A stretch of 64,000 nt of DNA from Gluconobacter frateurii (GCF_002723955.1 NZ_BEWN01000004.1:124001-188000); one strand, 5' to 3'. Positions 1 through 11,299 are shown, numbered from the stretch's first letter. Translations and numbers: made by a program. Notes: generated by a model not told the origin, from the letters alone.

Positions 1-338
1 ACATCAAACGGTTCGTCGTGGGAAGCATAAACGCCCTGTGCCGCCAATCTCTGGGAAAGGGGAAAAAGCTCCTGTCCCGAGGCAACTCCAAAGCCAGTCT
101 GATCTTTCAGACCAGATGCTTCCATCCGATCTGCGATTTCAGGAGAGATCCATCCAATCTGCTTCTGGGCGCAGAAAAACGGAAGCCTGTTTCCTGGCAA
201 ACGGGCGCTATTGCAGGCCTCGATATGGCGAAGAAAACGAGAAAGGGACGGGGATATGGATTTATCGAACACGATCGAAAGTTTCGCATGCGCAGGAGAG
301 ATTGCAAAGCGAAGGCTGTCTTTCTCATAGTCCGGCAT
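1..338 (-). CDS. Nudix hydrolase, DUF4743 N-terminal part (3' end outside window)
   Basis: The minus strand is open from an ATG at 338 to the left edge, giving about 112 residues. The stretch LRHIEACNSARLPGNRLPF followed by IGWISPEIADRM resembles the DUF4743 domain that precedes the Nudix box in proteins related to the yeast thiamine pyrophosphokinase-fused Nudix enzyme Tnr3. The Nudix box itself would lie outside the window, so the enzymatic role is inferred from the N-terminal domain only. The frame stays open further upstream, into the ABC gene on the other strand. The start is therefore uncertain: ATG 338, or a GTG at 272 that would give a start nearer the conserved domain. Neither has a convincing ribosome binding site. 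Confidence 0.62.
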   Translation of the reverse strand, partial: MPDYEKDSLRFAISPAHAKLSIVFDKSISPSLSRFLRHIEACNSARLPGNRLPFFCAQKQIGWISPEIADRMEASGLKDQTGFGVASGQELFPLSQRLAAQGVYASHDEPFD

Positions 339-2139
339 GTCAAAGAAATACGATTCGACCCCGGAAATGTTGCCTCTGGGGCAGCTCTGGCAGAAAATCC
401 GCCCAGAAAACCCTGCTCGCACATTCTTTTGGGTCGGTGTGGCGCTGGTTCTCCTCCTTGTTGAAAGTGGAACGACTGTCGCAACCCCCTGGGTCTTCAG
501 TCGCATGGTGGCTGCCCTTTCGGAGCATCAGGCACTTCTCGCGATTCCTGTCTGGCTGATCGCGCAATACACGGTCATTCGTGTCGTTGCCGGCATTTCC
601 ACTCCATTGCGCGAAATGCTGATTGCCCCCCTTGAGGCCGACCTTCAGCGTCGGGTGGCGCTGGTCGGGCTTGAGCATCTCCATGCCATGAGCGTGCGAT
701 TTCATCTGGATCGCCAGACCGGAGCGCTCACGAGAACTCTTGATCGTGGCTCCGACGCTGTTGGAACATTGCTCAGTCTCGTTCTCTTCAACGTGCTGCC
801 CAATACCATTGAGCTGGCAATGACGCTTTTCGTCATTCTGCGTGTGTTTGACTGGCGATATGTCGCGATTGTTGTCGTCGGCATTGGTGTTTATGCGGCT
901 GTGTCCTACGTCTTCACGCGAATGCGTATGACAGCGCGGCGGGCACGGAATACAGCCAACAGTCAGGCGCAGTATCAGCTTGTCGACAGTATGCTGAATT
1001 TCGAGACTGTCCGCAGTTTTGCTAATAGTCACCAGGAAATCCTGCGGTATGACCGCTTCAGACAAGCTCTCAAAAACGCGGAAATCAGGCTGAAAAGACT
1101 GGTCGGCTTTTCCCAGATGGCACGTAGCCTCTTGATTGCCGGTGCAACGACGGCTCTTCTGGGGTTGGCGGCTCATGATATTGTGCTGCACCGGATTGGT
1201 GTTGCTCAGTTCGTTCTGATCGGCAGTTATCTACGTGGTTTATATAGTTCTGTCGGAGCACTGAATTATGTGAGCGCCGGATGGCGCAATGCCCGGGTCG
1301 ATCTCGAAAACTATCTTGAGCTTCTAGGGACGCATTCGGAAATCGTAGAGGCACCCAAGCCCGTCCATCTTCCCGTGAGACTGGCCGACGGTGGGGCGGC
1401 AAGGATTACATTCGATCATGTCTGCTTCAGCTACGATCCAGCTCGCCAGATTCTTCATGATATCTCTCTGGAGATCCCAGCGGGCACATCTCTGGCCATT
1501 GTTGGGCATACCGGGTCAGGCAAATCGACCATGGGGCGGCTTCTGACACGGGCCTATGATCCGACATCAGGCGCGATCAGGATTGATGGTCATGATCTGC
1601 GGGATGTCGCTGTGGAAGATCTTCAGCGCGTCATCGGCACGGTTCCGCAGGACACGGTTCTGTTTAATGCAGGTGTTGGAGAGAATATCGCTTACGGCGA
1701 TCCCTTGACTCTGGAAGAAGCGGTTCATCAGGCAGCTCGAAAAGCGCAGATTCATGACTTCATCAATGAACTGCCAGAAAAATATGAAACGATTGTTGGT
1801 GAGCGCGGACTGAAACTGTCTGGCGGCGAAAAACAGCGTGTGGCGATAGCCCGTGTCCTGCTCAAAGATCCACGAATTCTGTTGCTGGACGAGGCGACCA
1901 GCGCACTCGATACGTGGACGGAAGCCGCTATTCAGCAGGAGTTGCGCGAATTGGCACAGTCACGGACGACCGTGATCGTGGCGCATCGCCTTTCAACGAT
2001 TCAGGACGCGGATCAGATCGTTGTTCTTGATGCCGGACGGATCGTTGAACGCGGTACTCATTTTGAATTGCTCCGCAAAAACGGTTATTATGCCCGAATG
2101 TGGTCGGTTCAGGCGGGCGAAACGGTCATGAGGGCTTGA
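337..2139 (+). CDS. ABC transporter permease/ATPase, Atm1 (heavy metal/glutathione exporter) type
   Basis: This is a half-size ABC exporter of 600 residues with a fused membrane domain (about residues 25-330, six predicted helices) and an ATPase domain (about 350-590). Visible motifs are Walker A GHTGSGKST, Q-loop VPQDTVLFN, signature LSGGEKQR, Walker B ILLLDEATSALD and the H-loop VAHRLST. The membrane domain stretch TGALTRTLDRGSDAV matches the Atm1/ABCB7 family, which exports glutathione-linked sulfur or metal compounds and supports iron-sulfur homeostasis. ATG 337 overlaps the start of the divergent Nudix gene; ATG 367 is an alternative start (590 residues). The suf operon lies about 9 kb away, but no direct link is visible. 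Confidence 0.85.
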   Translation: MSKKYDSTPEMLPLGQLWQKIRPENPARTFFWVGVALVLLLVESGTTVATPWVFSRMVAALSEHQALLAIPVWLIAQYTVIRVVAGISTPLREMLIAPLEADLQRRVALVGLEHLHAMSVRFHLDRQTGALTRTLDRGSDAVGTLLSLVLFNVLPNTIELAMTLFVILRVFDWRYVAIVVVGIGVYAAVSYVFTRMRMTARRARNTANSQAQYQLVDSMLNFETVRSFANSHQEILRYDRFRQALKNAEIRLKRLVGFSQMARSLLIAGATTALLGLAAHDIVLHRIGVAQFVLIGSYLRGLYSSVGALNYVSAGWRNARVDLENYLELLGTHSEIVEAPKPVHLPVRLADGGAARITFDHVCFSYDPARQILHDISLEIPAGTSLAIVGHTGSGKSTMGRLLTRAYDPTSGAIRIDGHDLRDVAVEDLQRVIGTVPQDTVLFNAGVGENIAYGDPLTLEEAVHQAARKAQIHDFINELPEKYETIVGERGLKLSGGEKQRVAIARVLLKDPRILLLDEATSALDTWTEAAIQQELRELAQSRTTVIVAHRLSTIQDADQIVVLDAGRIVERGTHFELLRKNGYYARMWSVQAGETVMRA

Positions 2140-2164
2140 CGAAAGCCCTATCGTTCGCCATAAG
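2136..2164 (+). promoter_or_regulatory. Putative sigma70 promoter for rpmB
   Basis: TTGACG at 2136-2141 and CATAAG at 2159-2164 are separated by 17 bases. The -35 box overlaps the stop codon of the ABC transporter gene, and the start of rpmB follows about 70 bases after the -10 box. This is inferred from consensus only. Confidence 0.4.
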
Positions 2165-2234
2165 CCGCGCCTGATTTACGGAACACGCCGGGCCTCGCTG
2201 TCCTGCGTCATCCAGCATCGAGGAAAGTGCTACC

Positions 2235-2537
2235 ATGTCTCGCCGTTGCCAGGTCACGGGCAAGGGCGTGCTGACGGGCAATAACGTCAGCCACGCCAAT
2301 AACAAGTCCCGCCGTCGTTTTCTCCCGAATCTGCAGGAGACCACGATGATCTCCGATATTCTTGGTTCGTCAGTGCGCATGCGCCTGTCCACCAACGGTA
2401 TCCGTACGATCGAGCACAATGGTGGGCTGGATTCGTTCCTGCTGGGAACGCCTAACCGCAAGCTTCCTGAAGAAGCCCAGGTCATCAAGCGTCGTATCCT
2501 GCGCGTTCAGGAACGCAAGGCTGCACAGACCGCCTGA
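2235..2537 (+). CDS. rpmB: 50S ribosomal protein L28
   Basis: The 100-residue basic protein begins [20 protein letters not shown], the typical L28 N-terminus, and continues with [12 protein letters not shown] and the central [11 protein letters not shown], as in alphaproteobacterial L28, which is longer than the 78-residue E. coli form. It is a component of the large ribosomal subunit. The ATG is preceded by AGGAAAG at 2221-2227. It stands apart from rpmG, its partner in enterobacteria, and is followed by a strong intrinsic terminator before fusA. Confidence 0.95.
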   Translation: MSRRCQVTGKGVLTGNNVSHANNKSRRRFLPNLQETTMISDILGSSVRMRLSTNGIRTIEHNGGLDSFLLGTPNRKLPEEAQVIKRRILRVQERKAAQTA

Positions 2538-2651
2538 GAAATCTTTCCGGCTCTGGCTGGTTCATAAAGATTACTCTTGAAAACCATGGCGGTCTGGGTC
2601 ATTCAGCCGCCACTGGGACAAATCAGGTTCGGCTTTAACGAGCCGCAGCGG

Positions 2652-2690
2652 AGGTGTTTCAGTCCAGGCTGAAACACCTTTTATTGTTTT
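2652..2690 (+). terminator. Intrinsic terminator between rpmB and fusA
   Basis: A perfect 11-bp stem (2652-2662 with 2669-2679, six-base loop) is followed by a T-rich tract. It ends only about 13 bases before the fusA ribosome binding site, so it may terminate rpmB transcripts or attenuate entry into fusA. Confidence 0.75.
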
Positions 2691-2703
2691 TTGGAGGTTC
2701 TCC

Positions 2704-4806
<2,103 letters not shown>

Positions 4807-4830
4807 TCTTTTTCACTCCGGTGAAAGAAA

Positions 4831-4863
4831 AAACCCGTCAGAGCAATCTGGCGGGTTTTTTTA
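4831..4863 (+). terminator. Intrinsic terminator after fusA
   Basis: The arms AACCCGTCAGA and TCTGGCGGGTT pair with one G-T wobble around a four-base loop and are followed by a run of seven T. Confidence 0.85.
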
Positions 4864-4908
4864 TTAAATATCGTTCGGTTCCGATCTCTGCCTTGTGAGT
4901 GCCAGAAC

Positions 4909-5271
4909 ATGTCTCAGTCAGTCATTTCTGTTCTTCCTGTAAATCACATGGAAGAGGCAGAGAAATTTTTTGCTTTGCTGGATTTTCAACGGTTGGGAGA
5001 TAAGGCGCCGGCTTATAGGATCCTGGTTGCCCCCGATGGTGGCGAACTGCATTTGACTCAGGCTGTGCCTGGATGGGTCGATGCTAGCCGCAATCCATTT
5101 TGCCTGTATTTTCGCAGGCCAGATGTAGATCGTCTCGCGCAGGTTTTCAGCGCTCGGATCATTGGAAACAGTGCGCCGTCTCTAAAGCCGTGGGGAATGT
5201 ATGAATTTGCGGTCAATGGTCCGGACAGTGTGTTGATCCGGATCGGGTGGCCGAAGTCCTCGCCCGAGTAA
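4909..5271 (+). CDS. VOC-fold (glyoxalase/bleomycin resistance type) protein
   Basis: The 120-residue protein has the layout of a single vicinal-oxygen-chelate module pair: SVLPVNHMEEAEKFFALLDF at the start, a central ELHLTQ and a C-terminal half ending in SVLIRIGWP. Members bind small molecules or metals and include bleomycin-type binding proteins and dioxygenase-like enzymes; the substrate cannot be read from sequence. Family metal ligands are not clearly conserved, so a binding role is as likely as catalysis. It lies alone between the fusA terminator and a bidirectional terminator, with no strong ribosome binding site. Confidence 0.7.
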   Translation: MSQSVISVLPVNHMEEAEKFFALLDFQRLGDKAPAYRILVAPDGGELHLTQAVPGWVDASRNPFCLYFRRPDVDRLAQVFSARIIGNSAPSLKPWGMYEFAVNGPDSVLIRIGWPKSSPE

Positions 5272-5277
5272 AAGGCT

Positions 5278-5319
5278 GTGTCTGTGACGGGAGAATTTTT
5301 CATCTCCCGTCACAGACAC
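5278..5319. terminator. Bidirectional intrinsic terminator
   Basis: A perfect 17-bp inverted repeat (5278-5294 with 5303-5319, eight-base loop) sits between the convergent VOC and S10 peptidase genes. Confidence 0.85.
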
Positions 5320-5324
5320 ATTAA

Positions 5325-6914
5325 TTAGTGCAGGTTATCAGTGCGGCGGATAAAGGCTGCCACATTATCGTGCAGTTGCTGAAGGGCTGTTGGATCTACG
5401 TAAACCATGTGCCCCGAAGAATACTGAGCGTACTCGATGTTCTTCTGAAGGCTCAGAGGCATCGGTAGGTGCTTCATCTCGTAAATGCCCTCATAATAAG
5501 GCGTTGCGAGATCGTAGTAGCCACCGTTCAGCATGACATGCAGATTGGGGTTCGTCTTGATAGCCATGGCGAGATCGCTCATGACATTTGGGACACCTTT
5601 CGGCTGGTAGCCATGACCTGGCTGAGTGTGCTTGTTGTCCCAGTGATCTTCAGGGTTGAACAGGCGATAGGTCTCGTCCGTGCCATACTTGAGTGTGTTA
5701 CGAACATAGTCATTGAAGACCGACACATAGGCAGAACTGATCGCACTGGACTGAGGGTCGTAATCCACTTCCTTGGACATTGGATCAAGCGTCGGACTGG
5801 AATAGCGCGTGTCGAGACGACCCGTCGCCATGCCTGTCTTCGCCTGAAGCTGCTGTTCGAACTGGCCGCCATTCACGCGAAGGTCTGACCGCAAAATGTA
5901 ATCAGTCGGCAGACCCGTGTAGTTATGGAGCTTTTCCGCAATAGCCTGACGCTCATTCTCAGGCAGGTCTGCTCCCTGACGCAGCGCTACAGTGTAGTCT
6001 GTGACGGCGAAATGCTCGACTTCCTTCAGGAAGGCCTTCAGATCAGCATGCTGCTGCGGCAGGCAGTGGTGATACCAGGCGGTGGCGGCATAAGTTGGAA
6101 GTGCCAGAACGTAAGGGTCGTCAACGCCCGGATTGAACTGCGGACCATCAGCGCTGTTGTCGTAGTTCAGGATCTGGGAAAGAAGAATGACACCGTTGAA
6201 GTCGATGTTTTCTTCCTGCTCAAGGTCATTGATGACGACTGCCGAGCGCATCGTGCCATAGCTTTCACCGAACAGGTATTTCGGTGAGTTATAACGGTGA
6301 TACTTCGCCAGAAATTTGGAAATGAAATGCGTGAAGGCTTCACCGTCGCCATCGACGCCCAGGAATTCCTTGGCAGCATCCTTGCCTGCGATACGGGAAA
6401 AGCCTGTTCCGGGTGCATCGACAAACACCACATCCGAGACATCAAGAAGGGACTGCGGATTGTTGATCAGAGCGTAAGGCGCGGCAGGAAGATGCTGGTC
6501 GCCTGGCGTATTCACACGGCGTGGCCCGAACGTGCCCATATGGACCCAGACAGACGCTGAGCCGGGGCCACCATTATAGAGGAAAGTAATCGGCCGTTTG
6601 GCGGAGGGTACCCCCTCCTTGAAATAGGCTGTGTAGAACATGGAAGCGACTGGAGGATTCTTATCCTCATCGTCTTTTCCAGTTTCAATCTTGAGCCCGC
6701 GCTTAGTCAGGATTTCATTCGAATCATTATAGCCTGCACCATGAACCAGAATGGTTCCGGCGACAGCCTGATAAGGGATGGTCATGCCATCAACGACAAC
6801 CGTAGCGCGCGTGACGCTATCAGCATTCGGGGCAGGTGTGTCCTTGGCCGTCTCGGCGGCAAAAGCGGGCGTTGCCATTATGGCAACGCCTAGAAGAAGA
6901 GCCTTGCGAAGCAT
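5325..6914 (-). CDS. Exported S10 family serine carboxypeptidase
   Basis: The 529-residue protein starts with a signal peptide (MLRKALLLGVAIMATPAFAA) and is therefore likely periplasmic or secreted. Peptidase S10 features are present in order: the oxyanion loop YNGGPGSASVW, nucleophile Ser in FGESYGT, Asp in YYDLATPY and His in YSSGHMVY. S10 enzymes remove C-terminal residues from peptides, usually at acidic pH, which would suit an acid-producing organism. It is convergent with the VOC gene and lies about 86 bases downstream of the PEPC-like gene on the same strand. Its natural substrate is unknown. Confidence 0.88.
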   Translation of the reverse strand: MLRKALLLGVAIMATPAFAAETAKDTPAPNADSVTRATVVVDGMTIPYQAVAGTILVHGAGYNDSNEILTKRGLKIETGKDDEDKNPPVASMFYTAYFKEGVPSAKRPITFLYNGGPGSASVWVHMGTFGPRRVNTPGDQHLPAAPYALINNPQSLLDVSDVVFVDAPGTGFSRIAGKDAAKEFLGVDGDGEAFTHFISKFLAKYHRYNSPKYLFGESYGTMRSAVVINDLEQEENIDFNGVILLSQILNYDNSADGPQFNPGVDDPYVLALPTYAATAWYHHCLPQQHADLKAFLKEVEHFAVTDYTVALRQGADLPENERQAIAEKLHNYTGLPTDYILRSDLRVNGGQFEQQLQAKTGMATGRLDTRYSSPTLDPMSKEVDYDPQSSAISSAYVSVFNDYVRNTLKYGTDETYRLFNPEDHWDNKHTQPGHGYQPKGVPNVMSDLAMAIKTNPNLHVMLNGGYYDLATPYYEGIYEMKHLPMPLSLQKNIEYAQYSSGHMVYVDPTALQQLHDNVAAFIRRTDNLH

Positions 6915-7000
6915 TCAGAAAGGGCTTTCTGCTGATTGTGTTGCCCTTCTCTAAACGCATAGCTGCCTTGCGGACAAGACGTTGTTATAATGTTTCGTTT

Positions 7001-9823
7001 CTAGCCGAAGGCACGGTTGGCGTGCATGACGGCAATGCCAATTTCCCTTAGCAGATTGAAACAGCGTTCCAGCGGCTGGAAAATCTCGCGATGCTCGCGC
7101 GCAAAGCCACTTTCCTCACCAGCGCCGCCCGGTTCACCAAAATCAAGATTGGCGACGCTGAGGGCAGACACTGGAAACAGATCATCCAGAAGATCTAGCG
7201 ATCGCGGAATATCAAGGCACAGGATGAGGTTCGTGATGGAGTCTCGCGTCAGGTTGTTGCGTGGCCCGAAATACGGAATGCGCGTGGAAAGAATCCACAA
7301 CCGGTCAATCAGGGCAAAGCGGATAGCGTGCAGAAGCTTCTCGCGCGGTTCCATCTGTGGGGCTTCCGGCCAAGCTGCCCGCAAAGCGATGTGATCCGTC
7401 TGAATGCGGCGGAACATCGCTGGCGCGCTTGTCCAGAATTGCAGGACCTCAAGGCCATGGGAGATGGTCAGATAGTTCTGACGCTCTTCTTCGTCCTGCG
7501 CAGTTGAGGCACGGTCAAGCCATGTTCCCGGATCAAGTTGGCGCACGGTTGCGCGGAGAACTTCCAGATCCGAATGTGCGAGAGCCTGTCGCGCAAAATC
7601 CATGGCCTCGCGGAAACGGGACGAGCTATTCACGAAATGCTCGAAAGTTTCCGGATGACGTTGTGCTGCATTGCCCAGTCCGTGCAGGACATTCGCCCAC
7701 CAGCCAAGCTGCTGAAGAATAGCGTTATTTGGAATGGCGCGAAGCTGGCTTGGATGAGTGATCCGCGTCACGGTTGCGGCGTCAGACTGACGGGCTGAGG
7801 GACGCGAGCCTGTCTTGTCGATGAGGGACGGTCCGAAAGCGCTCAGAAGAGCCGCATAGCCTGGATCGTTGACGAGCGTGCCCATATCGAGCGCAATCGT
7901 GGAAAAGAAGTCGGCGGCAAAATCGGGGCGGTCATAGACCGGATCATTTACGCTGGCGGGAACATGAGCGACATGCTCAGCAAGCGTCGCAATGGTAGAG
8001 GACGCAATGCTGTTCGTACCGAAAAGCGTGTAACCGTCTCCGCCCTGAAAAGCCGTTTCTACGCGGCATCCCACGCCTGCATTGCGGAAAGCAATCCGTG
8101 TGCGGGCAGGCGAGAAGTAGTCGAGACGCTGACGCAGGCTGAACGGATGTGCGCCACGGCCAATGCTCTCCCCGTGCGTATCGAAAAGCGTGAGGGAAAC
8201 ATCTTCAAGGTCATGTTCCTTGAGAAGGTCCAGCGTGCGCATACGCAGGCGTTCGACAAGGTTGGTTGCCGCAAGCTGCCCGACATAACGACCGGAATCC
8301 GAATAGCCGAATTGCAAGGAAAGGCGACCGTTGGCGCGCAGATAGTTCCGCCAGTGCGGAGAGCGGAACGCCTCTTCAAGAATTGTCTCGCCGTTTTCCA
8401 GCGCACTTTCTGTCTCGAAAAGCGGAGAAATTTCGATCTGATGATCCTGAATCCCAAACAGGCGCGCGAGCCAAAGCGTCGCGAGAAGGGTGTAACCACT
8501 TTCCGTTTCGGCGATCAGGAAGCGGATTGGGGAGCCAGAATCAATATGCTTGAGGATCTGCGCCATCGTCATCATCAGACGGGCAGCAGAAGCGGGCTCC
8601 ACAAGGAGCGAACCGAAATCCACGTGACGTGGGGTCAGGTCATCGAGTGCATCATTGATACGCGACAGAAGCACGCGGCGTCGTGATGGGAGGGCCGGGT
8701 CATCCGTTAGGCCAAGACGCGTCCGGGCGACATTATAGATCTGTGCGGCGTTGAGACGTGTATGGATATGCGCAATGCCCAGCCCATGGCTTATGAAGCC
8801 TGCACGGATCGTGCGGAGCTTCAATGTTGCTGAAGCGTCGAGGTCGATGGCGGCATCCCGGAAAAGAGGCAGAAGCTCCTGTGCCTCGAGCAGCGCCTTC
8901 TCGCGATGTGCAATCAGGGTCTGGGCAAAATCACGGATAGCTTCAGGTGCGGCATTCTTCCCGGAAGGGCAGGCGGCATGCTGTGTTTTAACTGCCTCCA
9001 TGGCCCGACGAACGCGCATTGCAAGAGCCGAGTCCTGAAGGCTAAGACCAGCAAGACCTGCCTCAAGTCGTTCCAGTTGCGCGAGTTTGAGTTCCAGTCG
9101 GATGCGGATCGTGTCCCACCACCCGATATCGTTGCGCCCATCCGTGTCGAAGCCGACCCAGCTTGCCAGAATGACCGGAGCGGGGTCGACATGATCGGCT
9201 TCATTGGCCCATCGCGAGGTCATCTTTTCGATCAGCGAAGCACTGAGATCATCAAGCGCATCCCGGCCACGCAGGATCGCAGCCAATGCAAGAGACTGTT
9301 CGTGGGCCAGTGTGGGGGGGGCAGCGCGGCGGTGCGTTGTCAGGCAGGGTAGTGGAAGTTCCGGGTCCGAAGCCCGCTCTGCCAGAAGGGCATAAACGTG
9401 ATCGGCCAGAGCAAACGTGGGATGGGCAGTGAAAACAGCAGCGATCGCGGCTTTTGAAAGTTCTTCCGGGGATGCTGCCTGCTCTACAAGCCGGCTGGCA
9501 ACCTGTTGCAGACGGGTGGCCGGATCAGCGTCTCCAAGACCAACATACTGCCGCAGATGGGCGGCACGCTGGATGAAATGTTCATCTCGCAATGCCCGGA
9601 CCGTGTGTTCCAGCTCCTCGATTTTTTCGCCGTTGCCGACAGACAGATCCTCACCAATAGAGGCAATCAGATCACCCAGACCATTACGCTCTTTAATGAG
9701 GTGTGTGGTCAGGGTGTCGATGCGTGCGGAAAGGGATGTGTCGTGCCGGGAGGCGCAGTCAGACATCGGGAGCAGTCTCGCTTCTGCGGAAGGTAAATTG
9801 AAAACGGGCAAGTTATGTTCCAT
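7001..9823 (-). CDS. Divergent phosphoenolpyruvate carboxylase-like protein
   Basis: At 940 residues, the protein has the length and overall pattern of phosphoenolpyruvate carboxylase. Recognisable landmarks are FTAHPTF (131-137), SWVGFDTDGRNDI (221-233), FGYSDSGRYVG (505-515) and FDTHGESIGRGAHP (547-560). Each differs from the canonical motif at residues important in PEPC: TAHPTE ends in F, GYSDSAKD has lost K and D, and FHGRGGSVGRGGG has lost the catalytic HGRGG core. The C-terminus ends HANRAFG instead of the usual QNTG. The enzyme may be inactive, regulatory or altered in substrate. An automatic annotation would call it ppc; I would not assume anaplerotic CO2 fixation. Confidence 0.75.
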   Translation of the reverse strand: MEHNLPVFNLPSAEARLLPMSDCASRHDTSLSARIDTLTTHLIKERNGLGDLIASIGEDLSVGNGEKIEELEHTVRALRDEHFIQRAAHLRQYVGLGDADPATRLQQVASRLVEQAASPEELSKAAIAAVFTAHPTFALADHVYALLAERASDPELPLPCLTTHRRAAPPTLAHEQSLALAAILRGRDALDDLSASLIEKMTSRWANEADHVDPAPVILASWVGFDTDGRNDIGWWDTIRIRLELKLAQLERLEAGLAGLSLQDSALAMRVRRAMEAVKTQHAACPSGKNAAPEAIRDFAQTLIAHREKALLEAQELLPLFRDAAIDLDASATLKLRTIRAGFISHGLGIAHIHTRLNAAQIYNVARTRLGLTDDPALPSRRRVLLSRINDALDDLTPRHVDFGSLLVEPASAARLMMTMAQILKHIDSGSPIRFLIAETESGYTLLATLWLARLFGIQDHQIEISPLFETESALENGETILEEAFRSPHWRNYLRANGRLSLQFGYSDSGRYVGQLAATNLVERLRMRTLDLLKEHDLEDVSLTLFDTHGESIGRGAHPFSLRQRLDYFSPARTRIAFRNAGVGCRVETAFQGGDGYTLFGTNSIASSTIATLAEHVAHVPASVNDPVYDRPDFAADFFSTIALDMGTLVNDPGYAALLSAFGPSLIDKTGSRPSARQSDAATVTRITHPSQLRAIPNNAILQQLGWWANVLHGLGNAAQRHPETFEHFVNSSSRFREAMDFARQALAHSDLEVLRATVRQLDPGTWLDRASTAQDEEERQNYLTISHGLEVLQFWTSAPAMFRRIQTDHIALRAAWPEAPQMEPREKLLHAIRFALIDRLWILSTRIPYFGPRNNLTRDSITNLILCLDIPRSLDLLDDLFPVSALSVANLDFGEPGGAGEESGFAREHREIFQPLERCFNLLREIGIAVMHANRAFG

Positions 9824-9891
9824 GCCCGGCCTGTAAGCGCAACCTTGTTGCGGGCGCGACAGGGCTCACGGATGATGCTATCGAGGCCGAC

Positions 9892-11181
9892 ATGCATCCG
9901 GATATGAAGAAAGATGTCAGTCAGGCCAGTTCACAACGGGCCGCATCGCCCACGAAGCTCGCTGGCGCTCTGCTGATCGGCATGGGGGCTCTCGCAACAG
10001 GCACAACCTATCTCGCCGCGCATCATGTTCATGATGAGAGCTGGGTTCTCAATATTCTTCGGGCAGGCTCGAAAGCTGGCGTTGTCGGTGGACTGGCGGA
10101 CTGGTTTGCCGTCACGGCCCTTTTCCGGCATCCACTGGGTCTTCCCATTCCGCATACGGCCATTCTGCCGCGTCAGAAAGTTCGGCTGGGGCAGGCGCTC
10201 GGAAAATTTGTCTCCGGTCAGTTTTTCACCGAAGCCGACGTTCATCGTGCTCTTTCGAAAATTGATCTTCCAGGCCTTATCGCTGACGCTCTCAGCGAGT
10301 CTTCCACCCGCCTCACGCTGGTTGCTACTCTTCGAGCAAGTATTCCCAGTCTTTTCGATCGGCTTGAAGACGGCCGGGCAAGCTCTGCTTTATCTCGGGC
10401 GTTGCCTATTTTGCTGAATGGCGAGGAAATGGCCCCGCTGGTCTCACGGGCAATGCGAGCCATGGTGGACAGCGAAATGCACCAGGAGGTCCTGTCGTTC
10501 CTGCTGGCCAAGCTCAAGATGACGGTAGCGGCAAAAGAGGGGGACCTTCGGCAGTTTGTTGAAGAGCGCGTCCGGGAGCAGGGGGGGCGCTTCCTCGGAT
10601 GGGCCATTGGGGGATCTGTTTCCAATCGTGTGCTGACAGCCCTGCAGGCGGAAATCGAACGCATCGATCCTATGGATTCGGATATTCGGCACGGTTTTAC
10701 CGCATGGGTGCGGGCAGAAATTGACCGAATGGAAACTGATCCCGAGCGTCGACAGGATATGACGCAGGCTATCGGCTCAGTCCTGACCCATTCGAGTCTC
10801 AAGGCCTGGAGTGGGGAGCTCTGGGACCGGGTCCGTCGCATGGCGGAAGAGGACTGCGCAAAGGAAGATGGCTGGAGCGCATCGGTACTTGATACAGCCA
10901 TTCTGGGTCTGGCGAGTTCCATGCGGGAAAACGATGCGCTGCGAGAGCGCATCAATCAGGCCGTGGAGCGGATGGTGTCGAGGCTGCTTCCCGGCGTCCG
11001 GGACAAACTAGCCGGGTTCATAGCCAATGTTATGGCGGGTTGGGATGGTGACGACCTCGCACAGCGCTTGGAAGCGCGCGTGGGACGTGACCTTGCTTAT
11101 ATCCGAGTCAACGGAACGGTTGTTGGCTTTCTGGCGGGGGCTGGCCTTGATGTGATTTCCCGCCTGTTTTTCGGTGTCTGA
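9892..11181 (+). CDS. DUF445 family membrane protein (YjiN-like)
   Basis: This 429-residue protein has a hydrophobic N-terminal segment (about 25-45), the conserved stretch GSKAGVVGGLADWFAVTALFRHPLGLPIPHTAILP typical of DUF445, a long helical middle, and a C-terminal hydrophobic segment ending GAGLDVISRLFFGV. The topology suggests both ends are anchored in the inner membrane with a large helical domain between. The family function is not established. It is divergent from the PEPC-like gene, with only 68 bases between the two starts. Confidence 0.85.
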   Translation: MHPDMKKDVSQASSQRAASPTKLAGALLIGMGALATGTTYLAAHHVHDESWVLNILRAGSKAGVVGGLADWFAVTALFRHPLGLPIPHTAILPRQKVRLGQALGKFVSGQFFTEADVHRALSKIDLPGLIADALSESSTRLTLVATLRASIPSLFDRLEDGRASSALSRALPILLNGEEMAPLVSRAMRAMVDSEMHQEVLSFLLAKLKMTVAAKEGDLRQFVEERVREQGGRFLGWAIGGSVSNRVLTALQAEIERIDPMDSDIRHGFTAWVRAEIDRMETDPERRQDMTQAIGSVLTHSSLKAWSGELWDRVRRMAEEDCAKEDGWSASVLDTAILGLASSMRENDALRERINQAVERMVSRLLPGVRDKLAGFIANVMAGWDGDDLAQRLEARVGRDLAYIRVNGTVVGFLAGAGLDVISRLFFGV

Positions 11182-11215
11182 CAGGCTTATACCTTTTCGG
11201 GACATCACAAACTTC

Positions 11216-11254
11216 TTGACCTTTGTGACAGCATGGGTCATCTGGAACCTAATC
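11216..11254 (+). promoter_or_regulatory. Putative promoter/operator of the suf operon
   Basis: TTGACC at 11216-11221 is a candidate -35 element. TGA at 11226-11228 and TCA at 11238-11240 form a TGA-N9-TCA dyad, the arrangement described for RirA-type (Rrf2 family) iron-responsive operators in alphaproteobacteria. The site lies 60-75 bases upstream of the Rrf2 regulator gene. A short fixed motif like this can occur by chance. Confidence 0.35.
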
Positions 11255-11299
11255 AGGACTTCCTAAGTCTTGAATGAATGCAATGTGAGTGTGCAAGCT

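Noticed and set aside
18-464. 148-codon plus-strand frame at the left edge
   Set aside because: It overlaps the ABC exporter start in another frame and is antisense to the Nudix-like gene, which has recognisable domain similarity.
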